NCBI GenBank assembly: GCA_947372225.1 | Contig: CANBSV010000059.1 | Span: 1-17,080 of the forward strand | From: Burkholderiales bacterium | GTDB taxonomy: Bacteria > Pseudomonadota > Gammaproteobacteria > Burkholderiales > Burkholderiaceae_C | Length of the DNA stretch: 17,080 bases | Reading direction: 5' to 3' | Shown: positions 6,301-13,587 of the stretch, piece by piece | Numbering within the stretch: position 1 is the stretch's first letter | Layout: every line of letters begins with the position of its first letter | Made by a program: the position numbers and the translations under genes | Notes under the pieces: model-generated | The model's database searches: none | The model's input: the letters and a program-made list of their open reading frames with translations, nothing else | What the model was told of the DNA's origin: nothing

Positions 6301-9118
6301 CGATCACATCAAGGTTGTGCTCGATGACGATCAGCGAATGGCCGGCGTCGAGCAGTTTGCGAAACGAGCGCATCAGCTTGGCGATGTCGTCGAAGTGCAG
6401 CCCGGTGGTCGGCTCGTCGAACATGAACAGCGTGCCCTTGCGCGCCACCGCCTGTCGGCTCGCCGTGGACTTGTTGGCCGACTCGGCCAGAAAGCCCGCC
6501 AGTTTGAGCCGCTGCGCCTCGCCGCCGCTGAGCGTGGGCACCGGCTGACCGAGCTTCACGTATTCGAGCCCGACATCGACGATGGGCTGCAGCACGCGCA
6601 GCACCTCGCGGTCGTCGGCAAAGCGCTGCACCGCCTCGCTGACGGTGAGCTCGAGCACATCGGCCACCGACAGCTCGCCGGCCACCTCGCCGGGCAGGCG
6701 GCGCTCGATGGTGACTTCGAGCAGCTCGCGCCGGAAACGCCGGCCGTCGCAATCGGGGCAGCGCAGGTACACGTCGCTCAGGAACTGCATCTCGACGTGC
6801 TCGAAGCCCGAGCCGCCGCAGGTGGCGCAGCGCCCGTCGCCCGCGTTGAAGCTGAACATGCCGGCGCCATAGCCACGCTGCTGCGCCAGCGGTGCGGCAG
6901 CAAACAGCTTGCGGATCTCGTCGAACGCGCCGACGTAGCTCGCCGGGTTGGAGCGCGCCGTCTTGCCGATCGGCGACTGGTCGACAAACACCGCGTCGCT
7001 CAGCCAGTCGGCGCCCAGCAGCCGGTCGTGTGCGCCGGGCGCATCGCTGGTCTTGCCGAAATGGCGCGCCAGCGCGGGGTACAGCACGTCCTGGATCAGC
7101 GTCGACTTGCCCGAGCCCGACACGCCGGTCACAGTGACCAGGCGCTGCAGCGGGAACTCGACGGTGACATTGCACAGGTTGTGATCGCGCGCGCCTTCGA
7201 GGATCAGCCGTGGCGTCGCATCGCTCACCAGCCGGTTGAAGCCCGCGCCGATGTGCTTGCGCCCGCCGAGGTAGGCGCCGGTCAGCGTGTCGGCGCTGCG
7301 GATGGCCTCGGGCGTGCCGTCGAACACGATCTGCCCGCCGCGCTCGCCGGGACCGGGGCCCATGTCGATCAGGCGATCGGCCGCGAGCATCACCGCGGGG
7401 TCGTGCTCCACCACCACCAGCGTGTTGCCCGCATCGCGCAGCCGGTGCATGGCTTCGATGATGCGGTTCATGTCGCGCGGGTGCAGCCCGATGCTGGGCT
7501 CGTCGAGCACGAACATGGTGTTGACCAGCGAGGTGCCCAGCGCGGTCGTGAGGTTGATGCGTTGCACCTCGCCGCCGCTCAGCGTGCGGCTTTGCCGGTC
7601 GAGCGTGAGGTAGCCCAGCCCGACTTCGCACAGGTAGCGCAGGCGGGTGCGGATCTCGTCGACCAGCAGCTTGAGCGCGTCGTCGAGCAGCGTGCTGGGC
7701 AGGCTCAGCCCGTCAAAGAAGCGGCGGATGCGGTCGATCGGCAGCAGCATCAAGTCGTGCACCGTCAGGCCGGGCAGTGCCTCGAGCTGAGCGCGCGACC
7801 AGGACACGCCGGCCGGCATGAAGCGCGCAGCAGGCGCCATCACCGCATCGGCATCGGCCTGCGTGCCCAGCCGCCAGAGCAGCGATTCGGTCTTGAGCCG
7901 CGCGCCGCCGCAGCTGCCGCACGGCGTGTAGCTGCGGTACTTCGACAAGAGCACGCGGATGTGCATCTTGTAGGCCTTGCTCTCGAGGTACTCGAAGAAG
8001 CGCTTGACGCCGTACCACTGCTTGTTCCAGTTGCCGCACCACTCGGGCGAGCCGCCGATGACGAAGTCGCGCTGCGCCTGTGTGAGCTGCGACCACGGCG
8101 TGTCGCGCGGAATGCCGACCTCACCGGTGTACTTGAGCAGGTCGTCCTGCGCGTCCTTCCAGGCCGGCGTCTGCAAGGTCTTGATGGCGCCCGAGCGCAG
8201 CGTCTTGCGATGGTCGGGGATGACCAGGTCGTAATCGACGCCGATCACGCGACCGAAGCCGCGGCAGGTCTCGCACGCGCCCATCGCCGAGTTGAAGCTG
8301 AACAGCGACGGTTGAGGATCGGAGTAGCGCGCGTCGCTCTCGGGGCAGTGCAGCCCGGTTGAAAAGCGCCAGACCGCCGACGTGCCTTCATCGCCCAGCA
8401 CATGCACGTCGACGCGGCCGCCGCCGCGCTTGAGCGCGGTCTCGATGGCCTCGATGGCGCGCACCTTCTCGATGCCCTGGATGCGAAAGCGGTCGGCCAC
8501 CACATCGAGCACCTTGCGCGGCCCGCTGGGGCTGGCCACCTCGCGCTCGGATTGCACCCGCGTGAAACCGCTGGCCGACAGCCACTGCGCAATCTCGTCG
8601 GCGGTGCTCACCGCGGGCAGCTCGACCGGGAAGGTCAGCACCAGTCGGGGATCGGCCTCGCGGCTGCGCCCCTGCAGCTCGGCGTAGATGGTCTCGGGGG
8701 TGTCGTGGCGCACGCGCTGAGCGGTCTGTGCATCGAACAAGTCAGCGGCGCGGGCGAACAGCAGCTTGAGGTGGTCGTTGAGCTCGGTCATCGTGCCGAC
8801 CGTGCTGCGGCTGGTGCGCACCGGGTTGGTCTGGTCGATGGCAATGGCCGGCGGCACGCCGTCGACCCGATCGACCGCCGGGCGGTCCATGCGATCGAGG
8901 AACTGCCGCGCGTAGGCGCTGAAAGTCTCGACATAGCGCCGCTGGCCTTCGGCGTACAGCGTGTCGAACACCAGACTCGACTTGCCCGAGCCGCTGGGGC
9001 CGGTCACCACCGTCATCTCACCCGTGCGGATGTCGAGGTCGAGGTTCTTGAGGTTGTGCTGGCGCGCGCCGCGAATCCGGATCAGACCCGATGGCGGGCG
9101 TGGGGCACCTGAGGACAT
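3353..9118 (-). CDS. uvrA: Double-length (tandem-fused) excinuclease ABC subunit UvrA
   Basis: UvrA is the lesion-scanning ATPase of nucleotide excision repair; it loads UvrB on damaged DNA. Normal UvrA has about 940-970 residues; this one has 1921 and is two UvrA units in one open frame, about 1-975 and 1016-1921. All four ABC modules look complete: Walker A at 40-48, 665-673, 1045-1053 and 1606-1614; LSGGE signatures at 513, 863, 1443 and 1796; Walker B DEP at 539, 901, 1469 and 1832. Three of the four main zinc modules are intact (764/767/787/790; 1289/1292/1313/1316; 1706/1709/1729/1732). In the first half, C258-PE-S261 replaces CxxC, facing C282/C285. Only the second half keeps the UvrB-binding-domain signature (about 1172-1196, ending LRVDGE). 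Related proteins are annotated in genome databases as a dimeric form of UvrA. No LexA-type CTGT-N8-ACAG box is visible upstream. The start has a weak ribosome site; no closer ATG fits the conserved N-terminus. Confidence 0.93.
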   Translation of the reverse strand: MSSGAPRPPSGLIRIRGARQHNLKNLDLDIRTGEMTVVTGPSGSGKSSLVFDTLYAEGQRRYVETFSAYARQFLDRMDRPAVDRVDGVPPAIAIDQTNPVRTSRSTVGTMTELNDHLKLLFARAADLFDAQTAQRVRHDTPETIYAELQGRSREADPRLVLTFPVELPAVSTADEIAQWLSASGFTRVQSEREVASPSGPRKVLDVVADRFRIQGIEKVRAIEAIETALKRGGGRVDVHVLGDEGTSAVWRFSTGLHCPESDARYSDPQPSLFSFNSAMGACETCRGFGRVIGVDYDLVIPDHRKTLRSGAIKTLQTPAWKDAQDDLLKYTGEVGIPRDTPWSQLTQAQRDFVIGGSPEWCGNWNKQWYGVKRFFEYLESKAYKMHIRVLLSKYRSYTPCGSCGGARLKTESLLWRLGTQADADAVMAPAARFMPAGVSWSRAQLEALPGLTVHDLMLLPIDRIRRFFDGLSLPSTLLDDALKLLVDEIRTRLRYLCEVGLGYLTLDRQSRTLSGGEVQRINLTTALGTSLVNTMFVLDEPSIGLHPRDMNRIIEAMHRLRDAGNTLVVVEHDPAVMLAADRLIDMGPGPGERGGQIVFDGTPEAIRSADTLTGAYLGGRKHIGAGFNRLVSDATPRLILEGARDHNLCNVTVEFPLQRLVTVTGVSGSGKSTLIQDVLYPALARHFGKTSDAPGAHDRLLGADWLSDAVFVDQSPIGKTARSNPASYVGAFDEIRKLFAAAPLAQQRGYGAGMFSFNAGDGRCATCGGSGFEHVEMQFLSDVYLRCPDCDGRRFRRELLEVTIERRLPGEVAGELSVADVLELTVSEAVQRFADDREVLRVLQPIVDVGLEYVKLGQPVPTLSGGEAQRLKLAGFLAESANKSTASRQAVARKGTLFMFDEPTTGLHFDDIAKLMRSFRKLLDAGHSLIVIEHNLDVIGASDWLIDLGPEGGEGGGLVVCEGTPADVKQHPSSHTGRALADYDRAMGLGVCAVEEGVPLQSLLRAARAERVAADEFIRIVNAREHNLKSLDVNIPRGKFTVVTGVSGSGKSTLAFDILFNEGQRRYLESLNAYARSIVQPAGRPEVDAVYGIPPTVAIEQRLSRGGRKSTVATTTEVWHFLRLLYVKLGIQHCVKDGAAVRPQSAESIAAQLLREHRGQHVGLLAPLVVSRKGVYTDLAKWAKARGHTHLRVDGEFVPVDPWPRLDRFKEHTLELPVADLVVSADNEAVLRAALAEALEVGKGVMHLLTGMDGLAEAMRADAAPAGDAPLGKGGGIGRVTVFSTERACPVCATSYPELDPRMFSYNSKHGWCRTCVGTGLALTREQRKVYDDSVRDDDNRGQEQSFPSEESEAEGLVDVPCPDCGGARLNPASRRVTFEGHSIAGIAQWSVADAHRWLGALGLAGRDADIARDVITEIGGRLEFLEEVGLGYLTLDRAAPTLSGGEAQRIRLAAQLGSNLQGVCYVLDEPTIGLHPRDNQILLKALKTLSDKGNTLVVVEHDEDTIRRADHLIDIGPGAGQRGGRLVAEGSVADLAANPESQTGRLLAHPLIHPLQARRLMTVADPAAPREGESNRRLTVHGATLHNLQQVTVDVPLKRLVAITGVSGSGKSTLARDVLLANLQFINVRGGTPQWRGCEQIDGWGFIDRVLEVDQTPIGKTPRSCPATYIGFWDTIRKLFADTLESRARGYAPNRFSFNTGEGRCPGCEGQGMRTIEMSFLPDVKVLCDQCRGQRFNPETLAVTWRGKNIGDVLRMEIDEAVGFFATMPTVSHPLQLLKDMGLGYLTLGQPSPTLSGGEAQRMKLVTELTKVRDDVGKRGNKAPHTLYVLDEPTVGLHMADVEKLIRVLHRLVDAGHSVLVIEHDLDVIAEADWVIDLGPEGGTQGGQVVATGTPEQVVASGSHTGVALRGVLARSAANA

Positions 9119-9261
9119 GCGGGGCTTTCAGACGTGCGGTGCGAAGAGGCCTCGATTTTAGGAGTGACGAGTCGGGCAAGCCCTCCTTCAGAGCGGCCAA
9201 TCCATCAGCCAGAATCGCGCCTTGCCCGCAGTGGCCCAGGCCCTGCCCGAAGGATTTCTCG
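9119..9261. promoter_or_regulatory. Divergent promoter region between uvrA and the crotonase-matB pair
   Basis: This 143-base spacer must drive leftward uvrA and rightward genes. On the minus strand TAAAAT (9160-9155) is a plausible -10 box for uvrA, about 37 bases before its ATG; no good -35 lies at 16-18 bases from it. An 8-bp inverted repeat, CGGGCAAG (9173-9180) and CTTGCCCG (9221-9228), is split by 40 bases and could be a two-site operator. No SOS box is seen. On the plus side only the ribosome site GAAGGA (9249-9254) is clear. Confidence 0.4.
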
Positions 9262-10056
9262 ATGCCCGGCTCTGTCGAAGTTTCGCTCTCTCAGCGCGTC
9301 ACCCGCGTGACGCTGCGCAACGCCGGCAAGCTCAACGCGATCGACATCGCGATGTGGCACGAGTTGCGCCGTGTCTTCACCGATGTCCAGGCGATGCCCG
9401 CCGACCAGGCGCCGGCCGCCGTGGTGATCTGCGGTGCGGACGGGCACTTTGCGGCTGGTGGCGACATTGCCGAATTTGCCGAATTCCGCTTTGAGCCAGC
9501 GAGGCTGCAGCACTTCCACGAAGACATCGTCGCACCCGCGCTGCGCTCGATGCTGGAGTGCGATGTGCCGCTGTATGCGCAGATCGATGGCACTTGCATG
9601 GGCGGCGGGCTGGAGATTGCAGCGTGCTGCGACGTGCGCATCTGCGGCGAAGGCAGCCGCTTCGGCGCGCCGATCGCCAAGCTGGGCTTTCCGATGGCGC
9701 ACTCCGAGGTGGCGCTGCTGCGCCGGGTGTTCGGCGAGACGACGCTGCGCGAGATGCTCCTCGAGGCCCGGCTTTACAACGCGGCCGCGGCCTGGCGCTG
9801 TGGCCTGGTCCACGACGTGGTGGCCGACGACGCCGTGGCCACGCAGGTGTGGGCGCGCTGCGAGCGCATCGCCGACACCCTGTCGCCGCAGGCCGCCCGA
9901 CTGAACAAGCGCACCTTGCGCCAACTGGCCGCAGGTGATCTGACAGCCGCCGAGCGCGAGGCTCACTTTGCCTACGCCGACAGCGCCGAACACCGCGAAG
10001 GCGTGACGGCCTTCATCGACAAGCGCGCACCGCGCTTTCGCTCACCGCCCCCGTGA
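9262..10056 (+). CDS. Enoyl-CoA hydratase/isomerase (crotonase) family protein
   Basis: This 264-residue cytoplasmic protein has the crotonase fold, which stabilises CoA-thioester enolates. The two oxyanion-hole segments are present: FAAGGDIAEF (63-72) and GTCMGGGLEIAACCD (110-124). Glu118 matches one catalytic glutamate of enoyl-CoA hydratase (rat Glu144), but the second (rat Glu164) is replaced by Ile138 in FGAPIAKLGF. A normal two-glutamate hydratase is therefore unlikely; an isomerase, thioesterase, decarboxylase or other crotonase reaction is possible. E. coli methylmalonyl-CoA decarboxylase is also a crotonase, but its key His66 and Tyr140 are not matched. The C-terminal REGVTAFIDKRAPRF is typical of the family. 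The start at 9262 has AGGA seven bases upstream. It lies seven bases before matB and is probably co-transcribed with it, so a malonyl-CoA-related substrate is a reasonable inference. Confidence 0.88.
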   Translation: MPGSVEVSLSQRVTRVTLRNAGKLNAIDIAMWHELRRVFTDVQAMPADQAPAAVVICGADGHFAAGGDIAEFAEFRFEPARLQHFHEDIVAPALRSMLECDVPLYAQIDGTCMGGGLEIAACCDVRICGEGSRFGAPIAKLGFPMAHSEVALLRRVFGETTLREMLLEARLYNAAAAWRCGLVHDVVADDAVATQVWARCERIADTLSPQAARLNKRTLRQLAAGDLTAAEREAHFAYADSAEHREGVTAFIDKRAPRFRSPPP

Positions 10057-10063
10057 TCCGACC

Positions 10064-11620
10064 ATGAACGAGAACCTCTACCTCGCCCTGCGCGCCGCCT
10101 ACCCTGGAGACCTGAGCCAAGCCGCCATCGAAACCGCCGATGGCACGCCGCTGTGCTACTCGTGGCAAGACCTCGACCGCGGCACCGCCATGATTGCCAA
10201 CCTGCTGCAGTCGCTGGAGCTGCCCGAAGGCGCGCGCGTGCTGGTACAGACCGAGAAGTCGGTCGAAGCACTGATGCTGTACCTGGCCGTGCTGCGCGCC
10301 GGTCTGATCTACGTGCCGCTGAACAACGCCTATCAGGCCAGTGAGCTTGAGTACTTCATCGGCGACGCCGAGCCCAGCGTGGTGGTGTGCGCCTCAAAGC
10401 ATTTCGGCTGGGTGTCGAAGATCGCTTTTCGCGCTGGCACGCGCCACGTGTACACGCTCGACGACGACCGCACCGGCAGCTTGCTGCAGCGCGCGGCACA
10501 CCACAGCGATCGGCAGCAACCCGCCGAACGCGCGGCCGGCGACCTGGCCAGCATCATCTACACCAGCGGCACCACAGGGCGCAGCAAGGGAGCGATGCTC
10601 AGCCACGGCAACCTGCTCAGCAACGCGCGGGTGCTGCAAATGCTGTGGGGCTGGCGCTCGGCGTCCGAAGGCGGCGATGTGCTGATCCACGCACTGCCGC
10701 TGTTCCATGTGCACGGCCTGTTCGTGGCGGTGCACGGCGCACTGCTCAACGGCAGCAAGATGATCTGGTTCTCGAAGTTCGACCCCCGCGCCGTCATTGC
10801 ACGACTGCCCGAGGCCACGGTCTTCATGGGCGTGCCCACGCTGTACGTGCGGCTGCTCGCCGAGCCCGCGTTCAACGCCGAGGTGTGCCGCACGATGCGC
10901 CTGTTCATCAGCGGCTCGGCGCCGTTGCTGGCCGAGACCTTCCGCCAGTTCAGCGAACGCACCGGCCACACCATCCTCGAGCGCTACGGCATGAGCGAAA
11001 CCGTGATGCTCACCTCCAACCCGTACGCCGAATCGACGACCGCGCCGCAGCTCAAGCGCATCGCCGGCACGGTGGGTTTTGCCTTGCCGGGCGTTGGCGT
11101 GCGCACCAGCGCGGCCGACGGCACCGCCTGCCGGGCGGGCGAGATCGGGTCCATCGAGGTGCGCGGACCGAGCATCTTCCAGGGCTACTGGCGCATGCCT
11201 GAGAAGACCGCCGAGGAGTTCACCGCCGACGGCTGGTTCAAGACCGGCGACGTCGGCCAGCTCGACGCCTTCGGACGCCTCACGCTGGTCGGGCGCAGCA
11301 AGGACCTGATCATCACCGGCGGCTACAACGTCTATCCGGCCGAAGTCGAGGGCTACCTGAACGAGCTGCCCGGCGTCGATGAAAGCGCAGTGATCGGCGT
11401 GCCGCACCCCGACTTTGGCGAGGCGGTGGTGGCGGTGCTGGTGGCCCGCTCGGGCGCCAGCGTCGACGGGCCGGCGTGCATCGCCGCGCTCAAGCAGCGC
11501 ATCGCCGGCTTCAAGGTTCCCAAGCAGGTGATGGTGGTCGATCAGCTGCCGCGCAATGCGATGGGCAAGGTGCAAAAAGCACTGCTGCGCGAACAACACC
11601 GCGCGCTGTTCAAGAGCTGA
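10064..11620 (+). CDS. matB: Malonyl-CoA synthetase (malonate-CoA ligase, MatB type)
   Basis: This 518-residue ANL-superfamily enzyme should convert malonate, ATP and CoA to malonyl-CoA, AMP and PPi in the cytoplasm. Adenylation motifs are in order: the P-loop YTSGTTGRSKG (166-176), YGMSE (308-312), TGD (394-396), the hinge motif GRSKDLIITGGYNVYP (410-425), and the catalytic lysine Lys502 in PRNAMGKVQK. The MatB assignment rests on features I recognise from rhizobial and Rhodopseudomonas MatB: AQTEKSVEAL-like VQTEKSVEAL near 61-70, HALPLFHVHGLF (209-220), MGVPTLYVRLL, and the MRLFISGSAPLLAET region around 278-292. A broader dicarboxylate or methylmalonate specificity is possible. It is seven bases downstream of the crotonase-family gene. 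No malonyl-CoA decarboxylase (MatA) or dedicated malonate carrier is in the window; the convergent transporter is not clearly linked. Confidence 0.9.
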   Translation: MNENLYLALRAAYPGDLSQAAIETADGTPLCYSWQDLDRGTAMIANLLQSLELPEGARVLVQTEKSVEALMLYLAVLRAGLIYVPLNNAYQASELEYFIGDAEPSVVVCASKHFGWVSKIAFRAGTRHVYTLDDDRTGSLLQRAAHHSDRQQPAERAAGDLASIIYTSGTTGRSKGAMLSHGNLLSNARVLQMLWGWRSASEGGDVLIHALPLFHVHGLFVAVHGALLNGSKMIWFSKFDPRAVIARLPEATVFMGVPTLYVRLLAEPAFNAEVCRTMRLFISGSAPLLAETFRQFSERTGHTILERYGMSETVMLTSNPYAESTTAPQLKRIAGTVGFALPGVGVRTSAADGTACRAGEIGSIEVRGPSIFQGYWRMPEKTAEEFTADGWFKTGDVGQLDAFGRLTLVGRSKDLIITGGYNVYPAEVEGYLNELPGVDESAVIGVPHPDFGEAVVAVLVARSGASVDGPACIAALKQRIAGFKVPKQVMVVDQLPRNAMGKVQKALLREQHRALFKS

Positions 11621-11644
11621 GCGCCCGACAACGGCAGTCATGAA

Positions 11645-11678
11645 AAAAGCCGGCGGGTCTTGCGATCCGCCGGCTTTT
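11645..11678. terminator. Bidirectional intrinsic terminator between matB and the MHS transporter
   Basis: A perfect 12-bp inverted repeat (AAAAGCCGGCGG at 11645-11656 and CCGCCGGCTTTT at 11667-11678) encloses a 10-base loop. The A and T ends give a U-run in either direction, so it should stop matB rightward and the transporter gene leftward. It lies 24 bases past the matB stop and 17 bases past the transporter stop. Confidence 0.9.
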
Positions 11679-11695
11679 CAACGTGGACGACCGGG

Positions 11696-13420
11696 TCAGT
11701 CTTCTGCGTAGATGTCGCGGTCCTTGGTCTCGGGCACGAACAGCATGCCGATCACGAAGGTGATGCTGGCGATGATGATCGGGTACCACAGGCCGTTGTA
11801 GATGTTGCCCGACTGCGCCACCATGCCGAAGGCGATGGTCGGCAACAAGCCTCCGAACCAGCCGTTACCGATGTGATACGGCAGGCTCATCGAGGTGTAG
11901 CGGATCCGGGTGGGGAACATCTCGACCAGCATCGCGGCGATCGGGCCGTAGACCATGGTCACGTAGATCACCAGCAGCGTGAGGATGCCCACCACCAGCG
12001 GCTTGTTGATCTTCTCGGGATCGGCCTTCGGCGGGTAGCCGGCAGCCTTGGTGGCTTCGGCAACGGCCTTCTTGAAGGCCGCAATGGCGGTCTTGCTGTC
12101 GGCATCGAACGAGTTGCCGTCGGCCGTCAGCGTCGCGTTGAGCGCGGCAATTTCAGTGCCGCCGAGCTTGACGCTGGCCACGGTGCCGGCCGGTGCCTCG
12201 ACGATCGTGTAGTTGACCGCGGCTTGCGCCAGGGTGCGTTTGGCGATGTCACACGAGGTGTGGAAGTTCACTTCGCGAGCGATCGGGCTGCCCTGGAACG
12301 AGCACTGTGCCGGGTCGACCACCACCGTGACGGGCACGTCCTTTTGCGCCTTGGCCAGGTCGGGGTTGGCCGCCGAGGTGAGCGCGTTGAACAGCGGGAA
12401 GTAGGTCAGCGCGGCGATCAGGCAGCCGGCCATGATGATGGGCTTGCGGCCGATCTTGTCGGATAGCGTGCCGAACACCAGAAAGAACGGCGTGCCGATC
12501 AGGAGTGACAGCGCCACCAGGATGTTGGCGGTGGGGCCATCGACCTTGAGCGCTTGCGTCAGGAAGAACAGCGCGTAGAACTGCCCCGTGTACCAGACCA
12601 CGGCCTGGCCGGCGGTCAGGCCCACCAGCGCCAGGATCACGATCTTCAGGTTTTTCCACTGGCCGAACGACTCGGTCAGCGGCGCCTTCGAGGTCTTGCC
12701 CTCTTCCTTCATCTTCTTGAAGGCAGGCGACTCGTTCATGCTCATGCGGATCCACACGCTGACGGCCAGCAAGGCGATCGACACGATGAACGGAATGCGC
12801 CATCCCCAATCGGCGAAGGCGTCTTCGCCTTCCTTGGTGAAGGCACCACCGCCGAGCACGAATCGCGTGCCCAGGATCACCATCAGGCTCAGGAACAGAC
12901 CCAGCGTGGCGGTGGTCTGGATCCACGAGGTGTAGGCACCACGCTTGCCGGCAGGCGCGTGCTCGGCCACGTAAGTGGCTGCACCGCCGTACTCACCGCC
13001 GAGCGCCAGACCTTGCAGCATGCGCAGGGCGATCAGGATGACCGGAGCAGCCCAGCCGATCGCCGCGAAGTTGGGCAACACACCGACCACGAAGGTCGAC
13101 ATGCCCATGATCAGGATGGTCACCAGGAAGGTGTACTTGCGGCCGATCATGTCGCCGAGGCGGCCGAACACCAACGCACCGAACGGACGCACGATGAAGC
13201 CAGCAGCGAAGGCCAGCAGCGCAAAGATGAACGCGGCGCCGGCATCCAGCCCCGAGAAGAACTGCTTGGCGATGATCGCCGCCAGCGAGCCGTAAAGGTA
13301 GAAGTCGTACCACTCGAAAACCGTGCCCAGGCTCGAGGCGAAGATGACTTTCTTCTCCTCTCGCGTCATCGGTGCGGGTGTCGCCGCACCTTTCCCGTTG
13401 TTCATTGCTGTTGTTGCCAT
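11696..13420 (-). CDS. MHS-family major facilitator transporter with a large periplasmic insert
   Basis: This 574-residue inner-membrane protein resembles the metabolite:H+ symporters (proline/betaine, alpha-ketoglutarate, citrate, shikimate carriers). It has about 12 hydrophobic segments, near 27-49, 63-86, 97-115, 122-142, 167-187, 208-226, 258-282, 297-316, 328-348, 473-494, 512-530 and 542-562. MFS loop motifs are present: GRLGDMIGRK (86-95) and GTLSDKIGRKP (317-327), with the MHS-like FEWYDFYLYG near 35-44. Between helices 9 and 10 is an insert of about 120 polar residues (349-472) that should face the periplasm; it contains C373 and C390, a possible disulfide. Usual MHS carriers have about 430-500 residues, so the insert explains the extra length. 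I chose the ATG at 13420 because AGGAG lies ten bases upstream; an open frame runs further up but lacks family features. The substrate cannot be told from sequence; proximity to matB hints at a carboxylate but is weak. Confidence 0.88.
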   Translation of the reverse strand: MATTAMNNGKGAATPAPMTREEKKVIFASSLGTVFEWYDFYLYGSLAAIIAKQFFSGLDAGAAFIFALLAFAAGFIVRPFGALVFGRLGDMIGRKYTFLVTILIMGMSTFVVGVLPNFAAIGWAAPVILIALRMLQGLALGGEYGGAATYVAEHAPAGKRGAYTSWIQTTATLGLFLSLMVILGTRFVLGGGAFTKEGEDAFADWGWRIPFIVSIALLAVSVWIRMSMNESPAFKKMKEEGKTSKAPLTESFGQWKNLKIVILALVGLTAGQAVVWYTGQFYALFFLTQALKVDGPTANILVALSLLIGTPFFLVFGTLSDKIGRKPIIMAGCLIAALTYFPLFNALTSAANPDLAKAQKDVPVTVVVDPAQCSFQGSPIAREVNFHTSCDIAKRTLAQAAVNYTIVEAPAGTVASVKLGGTEIAALNATLTADGNSFDADSKTAIAAFKKAVAEATKAAGYPPKADPEKINKPLVVGILTLLVIYVTMVYGPIAAMLVEMFPTRIRYTSMSLPYHIGNGWFGGLLPTIAFGMVAQSGNIYNGLWYPIIIASITFVIGMLFVPETKDRDIYAED

Positions 13421-13445
13421 GATGTTGTGTCTCCTGTTGATTGCC

Positions 13446-13467
13446 AGCGTCTCCATTCGAAGACGCT
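13446..13467 (-). promoter_or_regulatory. Small hairpin in the presumed leader of the MHS transporter gene
   Basis: AGCGTCT (13446-13452) and AGACGCT (13461-13467) form a perfect 7-bp inverted repeat with an 8-base loop containing part of TTCGAA. It ends 25 bases before the transporter ATG and 10 bases before its AGGAG. It could be an operator or a leader RNA hairpin; nothing identifies a regulator. Confidence 0.3.
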
Positions 13468-13587
13468 TGAGCAGGATGATCACGAGCGGCTCTGACCGAG
13501 TGCTGACGCGGCGCTGAAGCGAGGCTGACAACCTTGGTAGAAACCCAAGGCTTTGATTTCTGGATGTGAAATCTGCGGGGAAACACC

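Noticed and set aside
3788..8362. A 1524-codon open frame on the plus strand inside uvrA
   Set aside because: It is antisense to the confidently identified UvrA. The product is Ala/Arg/His/Gln-rich with no domains or motifs, which is typical of the complementary frame of a long GC-rich gene with strong codon bias.
9119..9261. LexA/SOS box upstream of uvrA
   Set aside because: I read the spacer for CTGT-N8-ACAG and close variants and found none.
10394..11641. A 415-codon open frame on the minus strand inside matB
   Set aside because: It is antisense to MatB with a shadow-like composition, and its stretch spans the matB coding region.
11696..13420. The MHS transporter as the malonate carrier (MatC)
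   Set aside because: It is convergent with matB, separated by a bidirectional terminator, and belongs to the MHS/MFS group rather than to a known malonate carrier family. Proximity alone is not enough.
13421..13531. Upstream extension of the MHS transporter frame
   Set aside because: The extra residues do not resemble the family N-terminus, and AGGAG sits at the right distance before the ATG at 13420.
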